A DNA stretch of 44,852 nucleotides. It comes from an uncultured Christensenellaceae bacterium (GTDB taxonomy: Bacteria > Bacillota > Clostridia > Christensenellales > Christensenellaceae). The translations under genes were made by a program, and so were the position numbers. Shown piece by piece: positions 1-8,236 of the stretch (position 1 is the first letter of the stretch; each line of letters begins with the position of its first letter). The DNA is taken from assembly GCA_934373295.1 (NCBI GenBank), contig CAKROK010000009.1:1-44852 (forward strand), in the 5' to 3' direction. The notes below the pieces were generated by a model. That model did no database searches, was not told the origin of the DNA, and saw only the letters and a list, made by a program, of their open reading frames with translations.

Positions 1-19
1 CCATTATATACCTTTTCAT
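1..19 (-). CDS. Possible 5' end of a downstream gene (cut by window edge)
   Basis: On the minus strand an ATG at 19-17 opens a frame reading MKRYIM before the window ends. An AAGGA motif lies about 11 bases upstream and a TATAAT-like hexamer at 48-53. Too little is visible to assign a product; it may equally be non-coding. Confidence 0.2.
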
Positions 20-53
20 TTCTATTATTTTCCTTCGTTTTTTATACATTATA

Positions 54-920
54 TCATCTTTGCGCGGGCTGTGTAAACGTATGCCGCGCGGATATTTTCG
101 CCCCCGTTCCCTCCTTTATCGCCCTGTTTATGACCTCCCCCTCGTCGATATTCGCCCTTATACTCATGTCCTTGTCGATTATGCAGAACACATTGTAGCG
201 ATTTAGCTCCATCAGCGAAAGCGCCTTCCTCGCCGTACATTCGGGCGTCACGGCGTGGCAAACCACTGCAGCGTCCCCTCTTTTCAAAACGCTGCTCCTC
301 AATGCGAGCCTATCCGTGCGCAGCAGGCGGTTCCTCCTGTTTTCATTTACTGTCGATATGAGCACGAACAAGGCGATTATCATCAGAGATAGGTTGACCT
401 CGCCGCGCGTGCATAATACTATAAACGCCGCGGTCAGCGCCGCGAATATAATGCTCGAAAGCACCGTCAAAACCGTCCCGATGGTCGTCTCTCTGACCCT
501 TCCCGAAAGCGCCGCACGCAGTATCCTGCCCCCGTCCGTCTTTGCGCAGGGCAGCAGGTTTATCACCGCAAGGCTCACGCAGCCGTTTGTAAACGCCCCC
601 GCGAGTGAACCGTGCACGTCCTTTGCCAGCGCATAGCATAATAGATTTGAAAGCGGTCCTGCGAGCGCGATCATGCACTCCGTCATGGGCTTTAACTCGC
701 CCAACCCCTCTATTATCGCCGAGCAGCCGTATGGGAGTATCTCCACGCGCGTCAGGCGCACATTTAACGCGCAAGCCATTGCCGCATGAGCGCATTCGTG
801 TATCACGGCGGCCGCCGCAAAGCCCAAAATCACGGTGAGCGAGTTCGTGAGCAGCATGACGACCGCCGCGGGCAGCATGAGCAGGCTTACGCGCAGCTTT
901 CCCCCGAGCAGCCTAAGCAT
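54..920 (-). CDS. spoIVFB: SpoIVFB-like site-2 (M50) intramembrane metalloprotease
   Basis: This is a 288-residue polytopic membrane protein of the site-2 protease family. The zinc motif HECAH is at residues 41-45 inside a hydrophobic segment, and the second metal motif appears as NLLPCAKTDGG near 121-131, with the aspartate at 129. Residues about 200-288 look like a single CBS-type regulatory domain, as in SpoIVFB. In spore formers this enzyme cleaves pro-sigma-K in the mother cell after engulfment. It starts with an ATG that overlaps the last 8 bases of the upstream spoIVFA-like gene, so the two are translationally coupled in the order known from Bacillus. A generic M50 peptidase is the alternative, but the partner gene and the distant bofA in the window favour SpoIVFB. 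Confidence 0.85.
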   Translation of the reverse strand: MLRLLGGKLRVSLLMLPAAVVMLLTNSLTVILGFAAAAVIHECAHAAMACALNVRLTRVEILPYGCSAIIEGLGELKPMTECMIALAGPLSNLLCYALAKDVHGSLAGAFTNGCVSLAVINLLPCAKTDGGRILRAALSGRVRETTIGTVLTVLSSIIFAALTAAFIVLCTRGEVNLSLMIIALFVLISTVNENRRNRLLRTDRLALRSSVLKRGDAAVVCHAVTPECTARKALSLMELNRYNVFCIIDKDMSIRANIDEGEVINRAIKEGTGAKISARHTFTQPAQR

Positions 921-1539
921 CGTCCTCGCAGCTCATGCTCGCCGTCGCAAGGCTATCCTTATCCATCGTGTCGATATACCCCGTCTGTCCGACCGTCGTG
1001 AGCGTGAGCTTCTCCGCGCTCAAATATCCCACGACCTGCGCGCAGTTCACCTTCTCCCCCGCGTGTACGCTCGGGCTCAGCCCCCTATACTCTGTCACCG
1101 TGCCGTTCGCGTTTTCCATTTTAAGGTAATCGTCCCCCGTCTCGACCGCCGTACCCGTGAGCACCGCCTTTACCTTTGCCTTAGGCTGTGCGCTGATATC
1201 GGTGGCCGTACCTGTCTGGGAGAAAGCACTGACCACCTCCCCTCCGTCTATGGGGGCCGAATAATCCACGCTCTCGCTCACGAATTTCAATTTGCCTAAT
1301 TCCTCATCCCCCGCCAGCTCGCTCGAGGATACCTGCTTATCGGGAAGTGTCTCCGTCTGTCCGCCAAACGTCTTTACCGCCATGAGGCAGACCAGCAGCG
1401 CAAAGCATATCACCGCATTTCGCGCGATCTTCCTCACAGCAATCTCGTTCGTGTCGTCCTTTTTTTCCTCATTTTGATTTTGCGGTATTCGCCGTACTCC
1501 CTGATTGTGTTCGCTCGTTTTAAACTCGAATTTATCCAT
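913..1539 (-). CDS. spoIVFA: SpoIVFA-like membrane partner of SpoIVFB
   Basis: This 208-residue protein has a charged cytoplasmic N-terminus, one membrane segment at about residues 42-57, and an extracytoplasmic domain. The C-terminal part (about 95-195) resembles the degenerate M23/LytM fold of SpoIVFA, with the run GTVTEYRGLSPSVHAGEKV recalling the lysostaphin-like core but without the zinc histidines. SpoIVFA holds and inhibits SpoIVFB together with BofA at the forespore outer membrane. It starts at an ATG with AGGAG 9 bases upstream and overlaps spoIVFB by 8 bases. The assignment rests mainly on the neighbour and topology, since SpoIVFA diverges quickly in sequence. Confidence 0.7.
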   Translation of the reverse strand: MDKFEFKTSEHNQGVRRIPQNQNEEKKDDTNEIAVRKIARNAVICFALLVCLMAVKTFGGQTETLPDKQVSSSELAGDEELGKLKFVSESVDYSAPIDGGEVVSAFSQTGTATDISAQPKAKVKAVLTGTAVETGDDYLKMENANGTVTEYRGLSPSVHAGEKVNCAQVVGYLSAEKLTLTTVGQTGYIDTMDKDSLATASMSCEDDA

Positions 1540-1596
1540 AAAAAAACACTCCTAACACATCCTTCGATACTGTTAAAAGTGTATTCATGGTTTTAT

Positions 1597-2268
1597 TTAA
1601 GAATTCCATCCCTCCGCAGATATTGCGAATGAAAAATCCTGAAGATATTTTTTGATGTCCTTATATGCGGGCATCCAGCCCTCGACGATGCTCCAAAAGT
1701 CGTCCGAATGGTTCATCTCGATGGTGTGCGCCAGCTCGTGCAATATGACATAGTCTATCGCGCGTCCCTCGGCCATTATGAGCTTCCATGAAAGGCTTAT
1801 GACGCCCTCGGATGTACAGCTCCCCCAGCGTGTTCGTGCGCCGGATATGCGCAGCTTTGTGTAGCTCGTCCCCGTGGCTTTGGATAAATGCTCAAGCCGC
1901 TGTTCAAAAATCCTTCTCGATTCTTTTTTATACCACGCCGTGAGCAGCTTTTTCCTCTCGTCCTCCGTTCTGTTCTGCGGAAAGATAAATCTTTTGCCGT
2001 CAAACTTGACCTTCTTCGCGTCCTCGCGCGATACGCTTTGATACTCCTTACCCAAAAAGCGCACCTTTGAAAGATCGGCCTTTTTTCTCTCATCCAGCCT
2101 CTTTCGCATCTTCTCCTGCGCGGCTTCTATCCACTGCGTCTTTGACAGGACGAATTCGTCTATATACTTTTTTGACGCCCTTATCGGCGCGCGCACGGTG
2201 ACCTTGCCGTCTAAGCCGACCTTTATCTCCACCGTCTTGCGCTCCGAGCGTATCAATTCATATTCCAT
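1597..2268 (-). CDS. YgjP/SprT-like zinc metallopeptidase
   Basis: This 223-residue soluble protein carries HELAH at residues 177-181 and a third likely zinc ligand at His187 (MNHSDDFW). The conserved stretch GARTRWGSCTSEGVISLSW just before is typical of the YgjP-like (formerly DUF45) metallopeptidase family. Members are uncharacterised or only loosely tied to proteolysis; the substrate cannot be read from sequence. The start codon directly follows the stop of the upstream YdcF-like gene (TAG then ATG), so it is probably translated by coupling. A lysine/arginine-rich helical region at about 45-70 precedes the catalytic part. Confidence 0.85.
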   Translation of the reverse strand: MEYELIRSERKTVEIKVGLDGKVTVRAPIRASKKYIDEFVLSKTQWIEAAQEKMRKRLDERKKADLSKVRFLGKEYQSVSREDAKKVKFDGKRFIFPQNRTEDERKKLLTAWYKKESRRIFEQRLEHLSKATGTSYTKLRISGARTRWGSCTSEGVISLSWKLIMAEGRAIDYVILHELAHTIEMNHSDDFWSIVEGWMPAYKDIKKYLQDFSFAISAEGWNS

Positions 2269-3021
2269 CTATTTCGCCCCTATCAGCCAGTATTTCATAA
2301 CGGCTATGGACTCGCGCAGATAGTTGTTCGGCTGAATGTAAAACTTCGCGCCGCAGCCTATCCCGTCGATTTGCAGCCCTGCCTGTCCCGCGGCAAGCCC
2401 CGCTCTGTATACGTGAAACGTGTTCGTCACGTAAATCGCGCTGTAGCCCGCGCCCAACCGCTTGTCCAGCAGCTTTTTTGAGTACATGAAGTTCTCATAG
2501 GTGTTTCTCGCCCTATCCTCGACGATTATCCGCTCGTCGTCAAAGCCCCTGCTCAAAAGATACTCGCGCGATGCCTCACCCTCGCTCACAAGCTCCTGCC
2601 GTCCTTTTGCTCCGGATACAACTATCACGGCGTGGTCGTCGCCCTCCACGTATTCAAGCGCCAGATCCAGCCGATTTTGCAGCGTGAGCGATATCTTATC
2701 CCCATGCACCGCCGCGCCCAACACTATCACCGCGTCCGCGCCCTTTTGGACGTGCTTATGCCCGTTTACGTTTATAATGACGATGGTTATTGATGTAGCG
2801 AGGATATATACCGCATAGAGCGCGATCATCACCCATTTCACGACCGCCGCCCATCCGCCTGCGGAAAATGCGTTTATCTTATCGTAAAAAAGACCGTACA
2901 AAAACACCGGCGTACCCAAAACCGCGGGTATGAGTACGCCGATATTCACGTTTGATATCAATAATATGAGCAGCGTATCGGCGATGAGCAAGCCGCCGAT
3001 GATGACAAGCCACGGGTTCAT
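2269..3021 (-). CDS. YdcF/SanA/ElyC-like (DUF218) membrane protein
   Basis: About 250 residues. The N-terminal 95 residues hold three or four membrane segments; the rest is a DUF218 domain beginning DAVIVLGAAVHGDKIS and including the GxGREL-like segment KGRQELVSEGEASREYLL and the later NTYENFMYSK. Relatives (ElyC, SanA, YdcF) act in envelope biogenesis, with ElyC linked to undecaprenyl-phosphate lipid carrier metabolism; the reaction here is unknown. I chose the ATG at 3021 because an upstream TTG (3036) would overlap the previous gene and has no ribosome site. A GAGGA lies almost against the ATG, so the start is uncertain and coupling to the upstream gene is likely. Confidence 0.8.
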   Translation of the reverse strand: MNPWLVIIGGLLIADTLLILLISNVNIGVLIPAVLGTPVFLYGLFYDKINAFSAGGWAAVVKWVMIALYAVYILATSITIVIINVNGHKHVQKGADAVIVLGAAVHGDKISLTLQNRLDLALEYVEGDDHAVIVVSGAKGRQELVSEGEASREYLLSRGFDDERIIVEDRARNTYENFMYSKKLLDKRLGAGYSAIYVTNTFHVYRAGLAAGQAGLQIDGIGCGAKFYIQPNNYLRESIAVMKYWLIGAK

Positions 3022-3025
3022 TCCT

Positions 3026-3514
3026 CTACACCGCAAAGATCTTACCCGCTGCGCCGAATATGCCCGCGCTGCAAAGGCCGATAATCACGCCCGCGAGCAG
3101 AACGCCCAGCATAGCCGCTATGACGCTCTTTTTAAAGCCCATGTTGAGTATGCTCGCCGCGAGCGTGCCCGTCCACGCGCCCGTTCCCGGAAGAGGCACG
3201 CCTATGAACAGCGTCAGCGCGACAAACGTCCCGTTTTTACCCTTGCTTAACAGCTTTTGTCCGGCGTGCTCGCCCTTGACGAGACACCATGAGCAAAACT
3301 TCGCGAAGAACTTCACCTTGCAGCCCGCTCCCCACTTCAAGAACTTCTGCGCAAAGAAATAGATGAACGCCACTGGCACCATATTGCCCAAAACCGCCAC
3401 GATATACGTGGGTATCATGGGCAGACCCATGCCTATGCCAACGGGGATGGCGCCCCTTAGCTCAATAACGGGCACCATCGAAATCACAAACACATAAAGA
3501 TACTTTAAAAACAT
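3026..3514 (-). CDS. Small DedA-like membrane protein (small multidrug export family)
   Basis: This is a 162-residue, almost wholly hydrophobic protein with four to five membrane segments. PVIELRGAIPVGIGMGLP near residues 16-33 and PLPGTGAWTGTLAASIL near 107-123 are the two hallmark segments of the COG2426/PF06695 family, whose re-entrant loops resemble DedA proteins. The family name 'small multi-drug export protein' is historical; a role in lipid carrier flipping or transport is more in line with recent work on DedA relatives but is inference here. Its end lies 5 bases from the downstream YdcF-like start, so the two envelope genes form a unit with the YgjP-like gene. Confidence 0.8.
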   Translation of the reverse strand: MFLKYLYVFVISMVPVIELRGAIPVGIGMGLPMIPTYIVAVLGNMVPVAFIYFFAQKFLKWGAGCKVKFFAKFCSWCLVKGEHAGQKLLSKGKNGTFVALTLFIGVPLPGTGAWTGTLAASILNMGFKKSVIAAMLGVLLAGVIIGLCSAGIFGAAGKIFAV

Positions 3515-3538
3515 CTGATAATAGACCTCTGTATATTT

Positions 3539-4450
3539 TTATCTCACAGTCCTCTGGCCTATGCCTCTTATGGAAGAAATTACCCAGTCGGATGCATTTA
3601 CGGTAATTACAGAGCCGCAGTATTCACACTTCGCAGACTTGGCGATATCCACGGGCGCGCCGCAGTGCGGGCAGGTTACTGTCGTCATGCCGTCCTGCTT
3701 CTTGGTGACGGCGTTCTTATCCCTCACGAGCGTCCATTCATATGTGATATACTTCTCGGCTTTTCTGTCTCCGTTCACCAGTTTACCACTCTCGTCAAGC
3801 GTGTAATCCACGAGCCGCGCGGTCAGCCGAACCTTTAAAACGTCGTTTGATTCATCCTGAGTATATCCCGTTATTCTTGATTCCATAACGCATATGCGCT
3901 CCATGTAGTTCGTATAATGCCTGCTCGCGAGGTCGTTTAACTGGCGCGCAAACTGATTATACAAGCTATCCGTCATGACGGCGCGCATCGGCTCCCACTT
4001 CTTAGCCTGCCAAGCATTTTGCATCTGAACATAAATGTTGCCTACTCTGTCTAACAGTTCCGCCTCCGAGAACGCGGGATCCTTCTTCTTTAATGCTTCA
4101 AGCGAAAGCGAAGTCTGCCTGCTTGGCTGCGAGCTGTTTACCACATTCGGATTGGTATTATTCCGCGTTTTTTTCTTTCTTCCAAAAACAATGGCGACAA
4201 TTATGATTATAACCATTGTCGGAAGAGTTACATAAATGGGCCATACGCCGCCGTCGCCGTCATCGGATGAGCTGTAATCCCACGACGAGCTGCTCCAATC
4301 GCTCGAATAGTCACTAGAGCCCCAATCGCTCGAGCCCCAATCCGAATCCGCAGAGAAGTTTCCTGCGTCCGCAAGCCCCACTGTAATACCTATAGTAAGA
4401 CAAAAAATGATAGTAATCACCACAAATAGTGTCAAAAATGATCGTTTCAC
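3539..4450 (-). CDS. Secreted/membrane Tim44-like domain protein with C-terminal zinc ribbon
   Basis: The N-terminus is a signal anchor (hydrophobic from about residue 6 to 26). It is followed by a low-complexity run rich in Ser, Asp and Trp with WGSSD and SSDW repeats (about 32-70), a second membrane segment (about 75-90), a Tim44-like domain (about 118-235, covering YVQMQNAWQAKKWEP and the MESRITGY region), and a CPHCG...CEYCG zinc ribbon near 258-280. Tim44-like bacterial proteins of this type are uncharacterised. A GTG at 4450 has GGAGG 8 bases upstream and is preferred over the ATG two codons earlier, which sits only 2 bases from GGAGG. Confidence 0.75.
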   Translation of the reverse strand: MKRSFLTLFVVITIIFCLTIGITVGLADAGNFSADSDWGSSDWGSSDYSSDWSSSSWDYSSSDDGDGGVWPIYVTLPTMVIIIIVAIVFGRKKKTRNNTNPNVVNSSQPSRQTSLSLEALKKKDPAFSEAELLDRVGNIYVQMQNAWQAKKWEPMRAVMTDSLYNQFARQLNDLASRHYTNYMERICVMESRITGYTQDESNDVLKVRLTARLVDYTLDESGKLVNGDRKAEKYITYEWTLVRDKNAVTKKQDGMTTVTCPHCGAPVDIAKSAKCEYCGSVITVNASDWVISSIRGIGQRTVR

Positions 4451-4488
4451 GCCCATATCCTCCTAAAATTTTTGAACATTTTATAAAT

Positions 4489-4517
4489 ATTATACCAAAC
4501 CCCTTATCTTTTGTCAC
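4489..4517 (-). promoter_or_regulatory. Sigma-A-like promoter for the Tim44-like gene
   Basis: On the minus strand GTGACA (4517-4512) and TATAAT (4494-4489) are separated by exactly 17 bases. This leaves a leader of about 30 bases with AGGAGG before the GTG start. Confidence 0.65.
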
Positions 4518-4608
4518 CTTTTCTGGTATAGTTAAGATGTAAACAAATTGTAAGCAAACACGTCTTGTCTAAAGGGGACAAATGCATTATCATATTGAAA
4601 GGATTATT

Positions 4609-5607
4609 ATGAAAAAAAAGCTACTATTTATCATCGCGGTGATGACATTACTGACAGTTCTCGCCGCACCTCTCGGCGCATCCGCCGCCACAAAGTATAC
4701 AGCGGACGAACGCCATATGGCGCAGATAATGGAGCGTGAGGCCGGTAAGACGAACGTCGCCGCACGGAACGCCGTGGGCACGGTCATCATGAACCGTCTT
4801 GAAAACCCCGTCTGGGGAGATGACACCATCTCCGAGGTGCTCCTGCATAAGGGTCAGTTCGGCATGACGAACTTTAAAAAACTTGAGAAAATCAAGCCGA
4901 GTAAAGAATCCCTCGAGCTTGCCCGCGCAATAATAAAAGGCAAGCGCACCGTGCCCAAGGGCGTAGAAATGTTTAACAACTCCCCCGGCAAGAAAAAGAA
5001 CGGGCTGTATATGTGGGGCTCTCACGTATACTATAAGAAGATCGGCGGAAACTACTTCTTCTTCAGGGATAAGACATCATATCTCAAATGGAAAAAATCC
5101 GGCGGAGACGGTAAGGACAGCGTATTTTATATCGTCAAAAAGGGCGATACCTTGAGCAGGATAGCGAAGGCAAAGAAAACCTCCGCCACTACTATCAAAA
5201 AGCTGAATAACCTCTCTTCATCAAAAATCCGCATAGGTCAGGTCATTCAGGTCAAGTATTTCCAGGGCACAGACGACGGCAAGGTATGCACGTATCACGT
5301 CGTGCAGAAAAACGAAAAGCTCGCCAACATCGCGAAGTTTTACGGCGTTTCCGCATCTAAGATAAAAAGCAATAACTCGCTTAAATCCAGCACCTTAAAA
5401 GCAGGCACGCGCCTTTTGATACGCACTACAAAGAGCAAATACACCCCGCCCAAGGCGACCACGACGAAGGTGTACTATACCGTAAAGAGCGGCGACTGCC
5501 TGTATAACATCGCGAAAAAATATAGAACTACCGTGGCAAAAATACAATCGCTTAACGGCATGAAAAATTACAACATATATCCTGGGCAAAAACTCAGGGT
5601 AAAATAA
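4609..5607 (+). CDS. SleB-like cell-wall hydrolase with three LysM domains
   Basis: Residues 1-26 form a Sec signal peptide (MKKK, hydrophobic core, cleavage near ASAA). Next comes a Hydrolase_2/SleB catalytic domain (about 30-150: HMAQIMEREAGKTNVAARNAVG, with the catalytic Glu in MEREA, and later VWGDDTISEVLLHKGQF). Three LysM modules follow (about 165-210, 220-270, 285-332), each of the form YxVKxGDxLxxIAKxxxTxxxxIxxxN. SleB-type lytic transglycosylases cut spore cortex muramic-delta-lactam peptidoglycan; CwlJ/SleB relatives also act on vegetative wall. GAAAGGA lies 6 bases before the ATG at 4609. An upstream in-frame ATG at 4582 also has AAAGGGG, but would spoil the signal peptide. Confidence 0.88.
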   Translation: MKKKLLFIIAVMTLLTVLAAPLGASAATKYTADERHMAQIMEREAGKTNVAARNAVGTVIMNRLENPVWGDDTISEVLLHKGQFGMTNFKKLEKIKPSKESLELARAIIKGKRTVPKGVEMFNNSPGKKKNGLYMWGSHVYYKKIGGNYFFFRDKTSYLKWKKSGGDGKDSVFYIVKKGDTLSRIAKAKKTSATTIKKLNNLSSSKIRIGQVIQVKYFQGTDDGKVCTYHVVQKNEKLANIAKFYGVSASKIKSNNSLKSSTLKAGTRLLIRTTKSKYTPPKATTTKVYYTVKSGDCLYNIAKKYRTTVAKIQSLNGMKNYNIYPGQKLRVK

Positions 5608-5623
5608 AATCAGTAAACAAATC

Positions 5624-5656
5624 GACCGGCACGTTATAATGCGCACCGGTCTTTTT
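5624..5656 (+). terminator. Rho-independent terminator between convergent genes
   Basis: GACCGG (5624-5629) pairs with CCGGTC (5646-5651), with two further inner pairs, and is followed by TTTTT on the plus strand. The minus-strand downstream side is also T-rich, so it may serve both the SleB-like gene and the convergent dehydrogenase gene. Confidence 0.7.
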
Positions 5657-5672
5657 CATTTCAATAATTCAA

Positions 5673-6776
5673 TTAAAAGCACTCCGTGTATATCTCCGCG
5701 AGGTCGTCCTCCGAAAGCTCAACGGGCATATTGCCTAAAAGCCTGCCCTGCGTCGCTAGGACGGTCTTTGCGAATTCGCGAATGTTCGCCTCCGTCATGC
5801 CTACCTCTTTAAGCGGCTTTCTCTCCAAAATCTTGTCGAGAAGCAGCGTGAGCGCCGCCCACGGATCACCATCCACGCCCAAAACCTCTCTTAAAACCGC
5901 CTCGACGTCCGTCATGTCCGCGCCGTTTTTAGCATATGCCTTGAAGCACGCGGTAAACATGATGTAGTTCGCAAGACCGTGCGGAACATGGAAGTTCGCG
6001 CCCACGGGATAGCTCGTCGCGTGGACCGCGCCGCAGCCGGCGTTTGAGAACGCGACGCCCGCCAGGTCGGACGCGATGAGTATGTCGTGTACGCAGTCCT
6101 TTACGGAATCCCTGCCGTTTTCGGTTATGTGCTTGTATCCAGCGATTATCATGCGAATAGCCTTTTCCGCGAACATGTCGCTGTATAAGCTGCGCTTGTT
6201 GGAGACAAAGCTCTCTATCGCGTGGATGAGCGCGTCTATCGAGCTGGTCGCGAATACGTTATATGGGATAGTCTGCAAAAACTCGTCTACGAGCACCGTT
6301 TCGTCGGCATAGAGCTGAGGAAGCGCAAGACCGAGCTTTGTGTGCTTTTTCTTTATCTCAGCTATCGTGAGTCCGGTCATCTCGCTGCCCGTGCCGCAGG
6401 TCGTGGGGATGATTATGAGCTGTCTTTGCTTGGGGAGGTCCTTTCCGTGGTCATAAAGCTCCTCGCAGGTGTGCTCGCCGCCGAATACGAACAGCTTGCT
6501 CACGTCTATGACCGTGCCGCCGCCTATCGCGAATATCCTGTCGATGTCCTTATTCCTGATAGCTCCAAGCATACCGTCAATCATCTCATCAGAGGGCTCG
6601 CCCTTGCCGTACTGCTCCTGATACAGCACGTGACATTTCAGCTCTTTTCCGTCGAGATGGGGCGCCAAAATATACTCGTTCGTCACGATGAGATCCTTTT
6701 CACCTATCGCATAATGGTCAAACAATTCCCTTACACTGTCCATAGTCCTGATGACAGGCTTGATTTGAAATAACAT
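5673..6776 (-). CDS. 4hbD: NAD-dependent 4-hydroxybutyrate dehydrogenase (iron-containing ADH family)
   Basis: The 367-residue protein matches, by recall of the Clostridium kluyveri enzyme (371 residues), the family that interconverts succinate semialdehyde and 4-hydroxybutyrate. Shared segments include GEPSDEMI, AIGGGTVIDVSK (nucleotide loop, about 82-93), PTTCGTGSEMT (about 124-134), SSIDALIHAIESFVS with metal-binding Asp and His (about 178-192), and YPVGANFHVPHG with the later metal histidines (about 256-267). AAAGGAG lies about 6 bases before the ATG. It sits 30 bases behind the AlkD-like gene on the same strand. The rest of the succinate/4-hydroxybutyrate/crotonyl-CoA route is not in the window. 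A related ferric alcohol dehydrogenase with another substrate cannot be excluded. Confidence 0.82.
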   Translation of the reverse strand: MLFQIKPVIRTMDSVRELFDHYAIGEKDLIVTNEYILAPHLDGKELKCHVLYQEQYGKGEPSDEMIDGMLGAIRNKDIDRIFAIGGGTVIDVSKLFVFGGEHTCEELYDHGKDLPKQRQLIIIPTTCGTGSEMTGLTIAEIKKKHTKLGLALPQLYADETVLVDEFLQTIPYNVFATSSIDALIHAIESFVSNKRSLYSDMFAEKAIRMIIAGYKHITENGRDSVKDCVHDILIASDLAGVAFSNAGCGAVHATSYPVGANFHVPHGLANYIMFTACFKAYAKNGADMTDVEAVLREVLGVDGDPWAALTLLLDKILERKPLKEVGMTEANIREFAKTVLATQGRLLGNMPVELSEDDLAEIYTECF

Positions 6777-6806
6777 CTTTTTCTCCTTTTATTTTAAGCC
6801 TAAAGG

Positions 6807-7508
6807 CTATAATTTCGTTCTTATGCGCTTTCTCAACTCACGCAGCTCGTCCTTATATTCCTTGGGTACACGGAATGAATCTATGCACTTTCCTATCGCC
6901 ATGAGCACCGTTTCGTCGTCGGGCAATCTATTAAAGAGCACCTTTCGCGTCTCATCTGGATGCTTTATGAACGCGTCGCAAAGCGTCCACGCCGCGCCCA
7001 TGCGAACGTAATAGTATTGCGTTTTAATGCCGCTTATCACGTCAAGCGCGCGGTCGATATGCTCGTCGTCCAAAAAGTGGCGCTTTATCAAGATTATGCC
7101 CGTCCTCGCGACGAACTCCGCATTATCGCCCGTCAAAGAGACGGCATATTCGAACAAACTGTCGTATTTTTTTACCGTAGAGCAAAAGCAATCCACCTCA
7201 GCCCATGTCTCAAAGACGTGAGATACGTAGTCGACCTCCGCGAAAAACTCCTGCGGCGTGAGCTTTTTTGTGTATGCGAGGCTCAAGCCCAAAAGTAGCC
7301 TCTGTTCAAAGCAATTCTTGTCAAAACACGCTTTAAGTGCATAGTAATCGAGCTTTTTCGCGATATCGCGCAATGTTCCCATGCGCACGCCCAAAACCTC
7401 TCCCGCATTCGGCGTAATTTTGCGCTGAAAATCCGCGAAGTCCTTTTCCGCGTTTTGCTGTAGTTTTTCTATCAGTTGTTCGTAAAACAAATCATTATTT
7501 CCACTCAT
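6807..7508 (-). CDS. AlkD-like DNA alkylation repair protein
   Basis: This approximately 233-residue, all-helical protein has the HEAT-like repeat pattern of AlkD/AlkC DNA glycosylases, which remove N3- and N7-alkylated purines. Family-like segments include GVRMGTLRDIAKKL near residue 40, FETWAEVDCFCS near 97-108, and YVRMGAAWTLCDAF near 170-183. A longer N-terminal reading to 7685 is rejected because it would run through the divergent queH promoter and gene. The ATG at 7508 has no Shine-Dalgarno and lies only 6 bases after a TATAAT box, so the message may be leaderless. A TTG six codons later is a weaker alternative start. Confidence 0.75.
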   Translation of the reverse strand: MSGNNDLFYEQLIEKLQQNAEKDFADFQRKITPNAGEVLGVRMGTLRDIAKKLDYYALKACFDKNCFEQRLLLGLSLAYTKKLTPQEFFAEVDYVSHVFETWAEVDCFCSTVKKYDSLFEYAVSLTGDNAEFVARTGIILIKRHFLDDEHIDRALDVISGIKTQYYYVRMGAAWTLCDAFIKHPDETRKVLFNRLPDDETVLMAIGKCIDSFRVPKEYKDELRELRKRIRTKL

Positions 7509-7514
7509 AGATAT

Positions 7515-7543
7515 ATTATAACATTGCGCAAAAACACCATCAA
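7515..7543 (-). promoter_or_regulatory. Promoter of the AlkD-like gene, close to its start codon
   Basis: On the minus strand TTGATG and TATAAT (7520-7515) are separated by 17 bases (GTGTTTTTGCGCAATGT). Only ATATCT separates the -10 box from the ATG at 7508, so the expected start of transcription falls at or next to the start codon. Confidence 0.65.
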
Positions 7544-7555
7544 GTACAATTCCCG

Positions 7556-7584
7556 TTGCATTTGATGAAAAAATGTTATAGAAT
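7556..7584 (+). promoter_or_regulatory. queH promoter
   Basis: TTGCAT (7556-7561) and TAGAAT (7579-7584) are spaced 17 bases apart on the plus strand. Transcription would begin near 7592, leaving about 30 bases of leader containing GGAG before the TTG start at 7622. In-frame start codons farther upstream lie inside this promoter. Confidence 0.55.
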
Positions 7585-7621
7585 AATTCAGAAGATAAAT
7601 ACAATAATTTTGGAGAACGAA

Positions 7622-8236
7622 TTGAAGAAAAATTATCAGCGCGAGCTTGACGAAATAATAGCAAAAACGGGCGAAAGGCGGCCAAGGCTACTGCTGCACG
7701 CCTGCTGCGCGCCCTGCTCGAGCTATGTCCTTGAGTATCTCACCGTTTTTTTTGATATAACCCTGTTTTTCTACAATCCCAATATATCCACAAAAGCGGA
7801 ATATGACAAGCGAGCAGACGAGCTGAAAAGGCTTATCAGCGAGATGCCCTTAGAGGGCAACGTCTCGCTTATCTGCGCAGATTACGCGCACGAGGAATTC
7901 TACAGCGCGGCAAAAGGACTGGAAAACGAGCCCGAGCGCGGCGCGAGATGCACCGAGTGCTTCAAGCTGCGCCTTTCGAAAACTGCCGAGCTCGCGCGCG
8001 AGATGGATATGGACTACTTCTGCACGACGCTCACCATCAGCCCGCATAAAAACGCGGCGCTTATAAACGATATCGGGGAAGAATACGCCAAGCAATTCGG
8101 CGTGCCCTTCCTCCCCTCAGATTTCAAAAAGAAGGAGGGCTTTAAGCGCTCGACCCAGCTTTCAGAGCAATATCACCTCTACAGGCAGAACTACTGCGGC
8201 TGCGCTTTCAGCAGGCTGCAAAGCGAAAACAGGTGA
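7622..8236 (+). CDS. queH: Epoxyqueuosine reductase QueH
   Basis: This 204-residue protein of the QueH (DUF208) family catalyses the last step of queuosine synthesis, reducing epoxyqueuosine in tRNA. It is the non-orthologous alternative to QueG. Visible ligands are HACCAPCSSYVLEYL (N-terminal CC..C), CTECFKLRL, and NYCGCAFS near the C-terminus, which carry the cysteines that bind the [4Fe-4S] cluster and metal. The TTG at 7622 has GGAG 6 bases upstream and gives the usual N-terminus, so it is preferred to upstream in-frame codons. Its TGA abuts the stop codon of the convergent tetR gene. Confidence 0.88.
   Translation: MKKNYQRELDEIIAKTGERRPRLLLHACCAPCSSYVLEYLTVFFDITLFFYNPNISTKAEYDKRADELKRLISEMPLEGNVSLICADYAHEEFYSAAKGLENEPERGARCTECFKLRLSKTAELAREMDMDYFCTTLTISPHKNAALINDIGEEYAKQFGVPFLPSDFKKKEGFKRSTQLSEQYHLYRQNYCGCAFSRLQSENR

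Noticed and set aside
4582..4608. Upstream ATG as start of the SleB-like gene
   Set aside because: It adds MHYHIERII ahead of a normal signal peptide; the ATG at 4609 has its own GAAAGGA at good spacing.
6222..6773. 183-codon open frame antisense to the 4-hydroxybutyrate dehydrogenase gene
   Set aside because: Composition and position fit a shadow of the real gene on the other strand.
7509..7685. N-terminal extension of the AlkD-like protein
   Set aside because: It would run through both divergent promoters and into queH, and the extra residues do not resemble the family.
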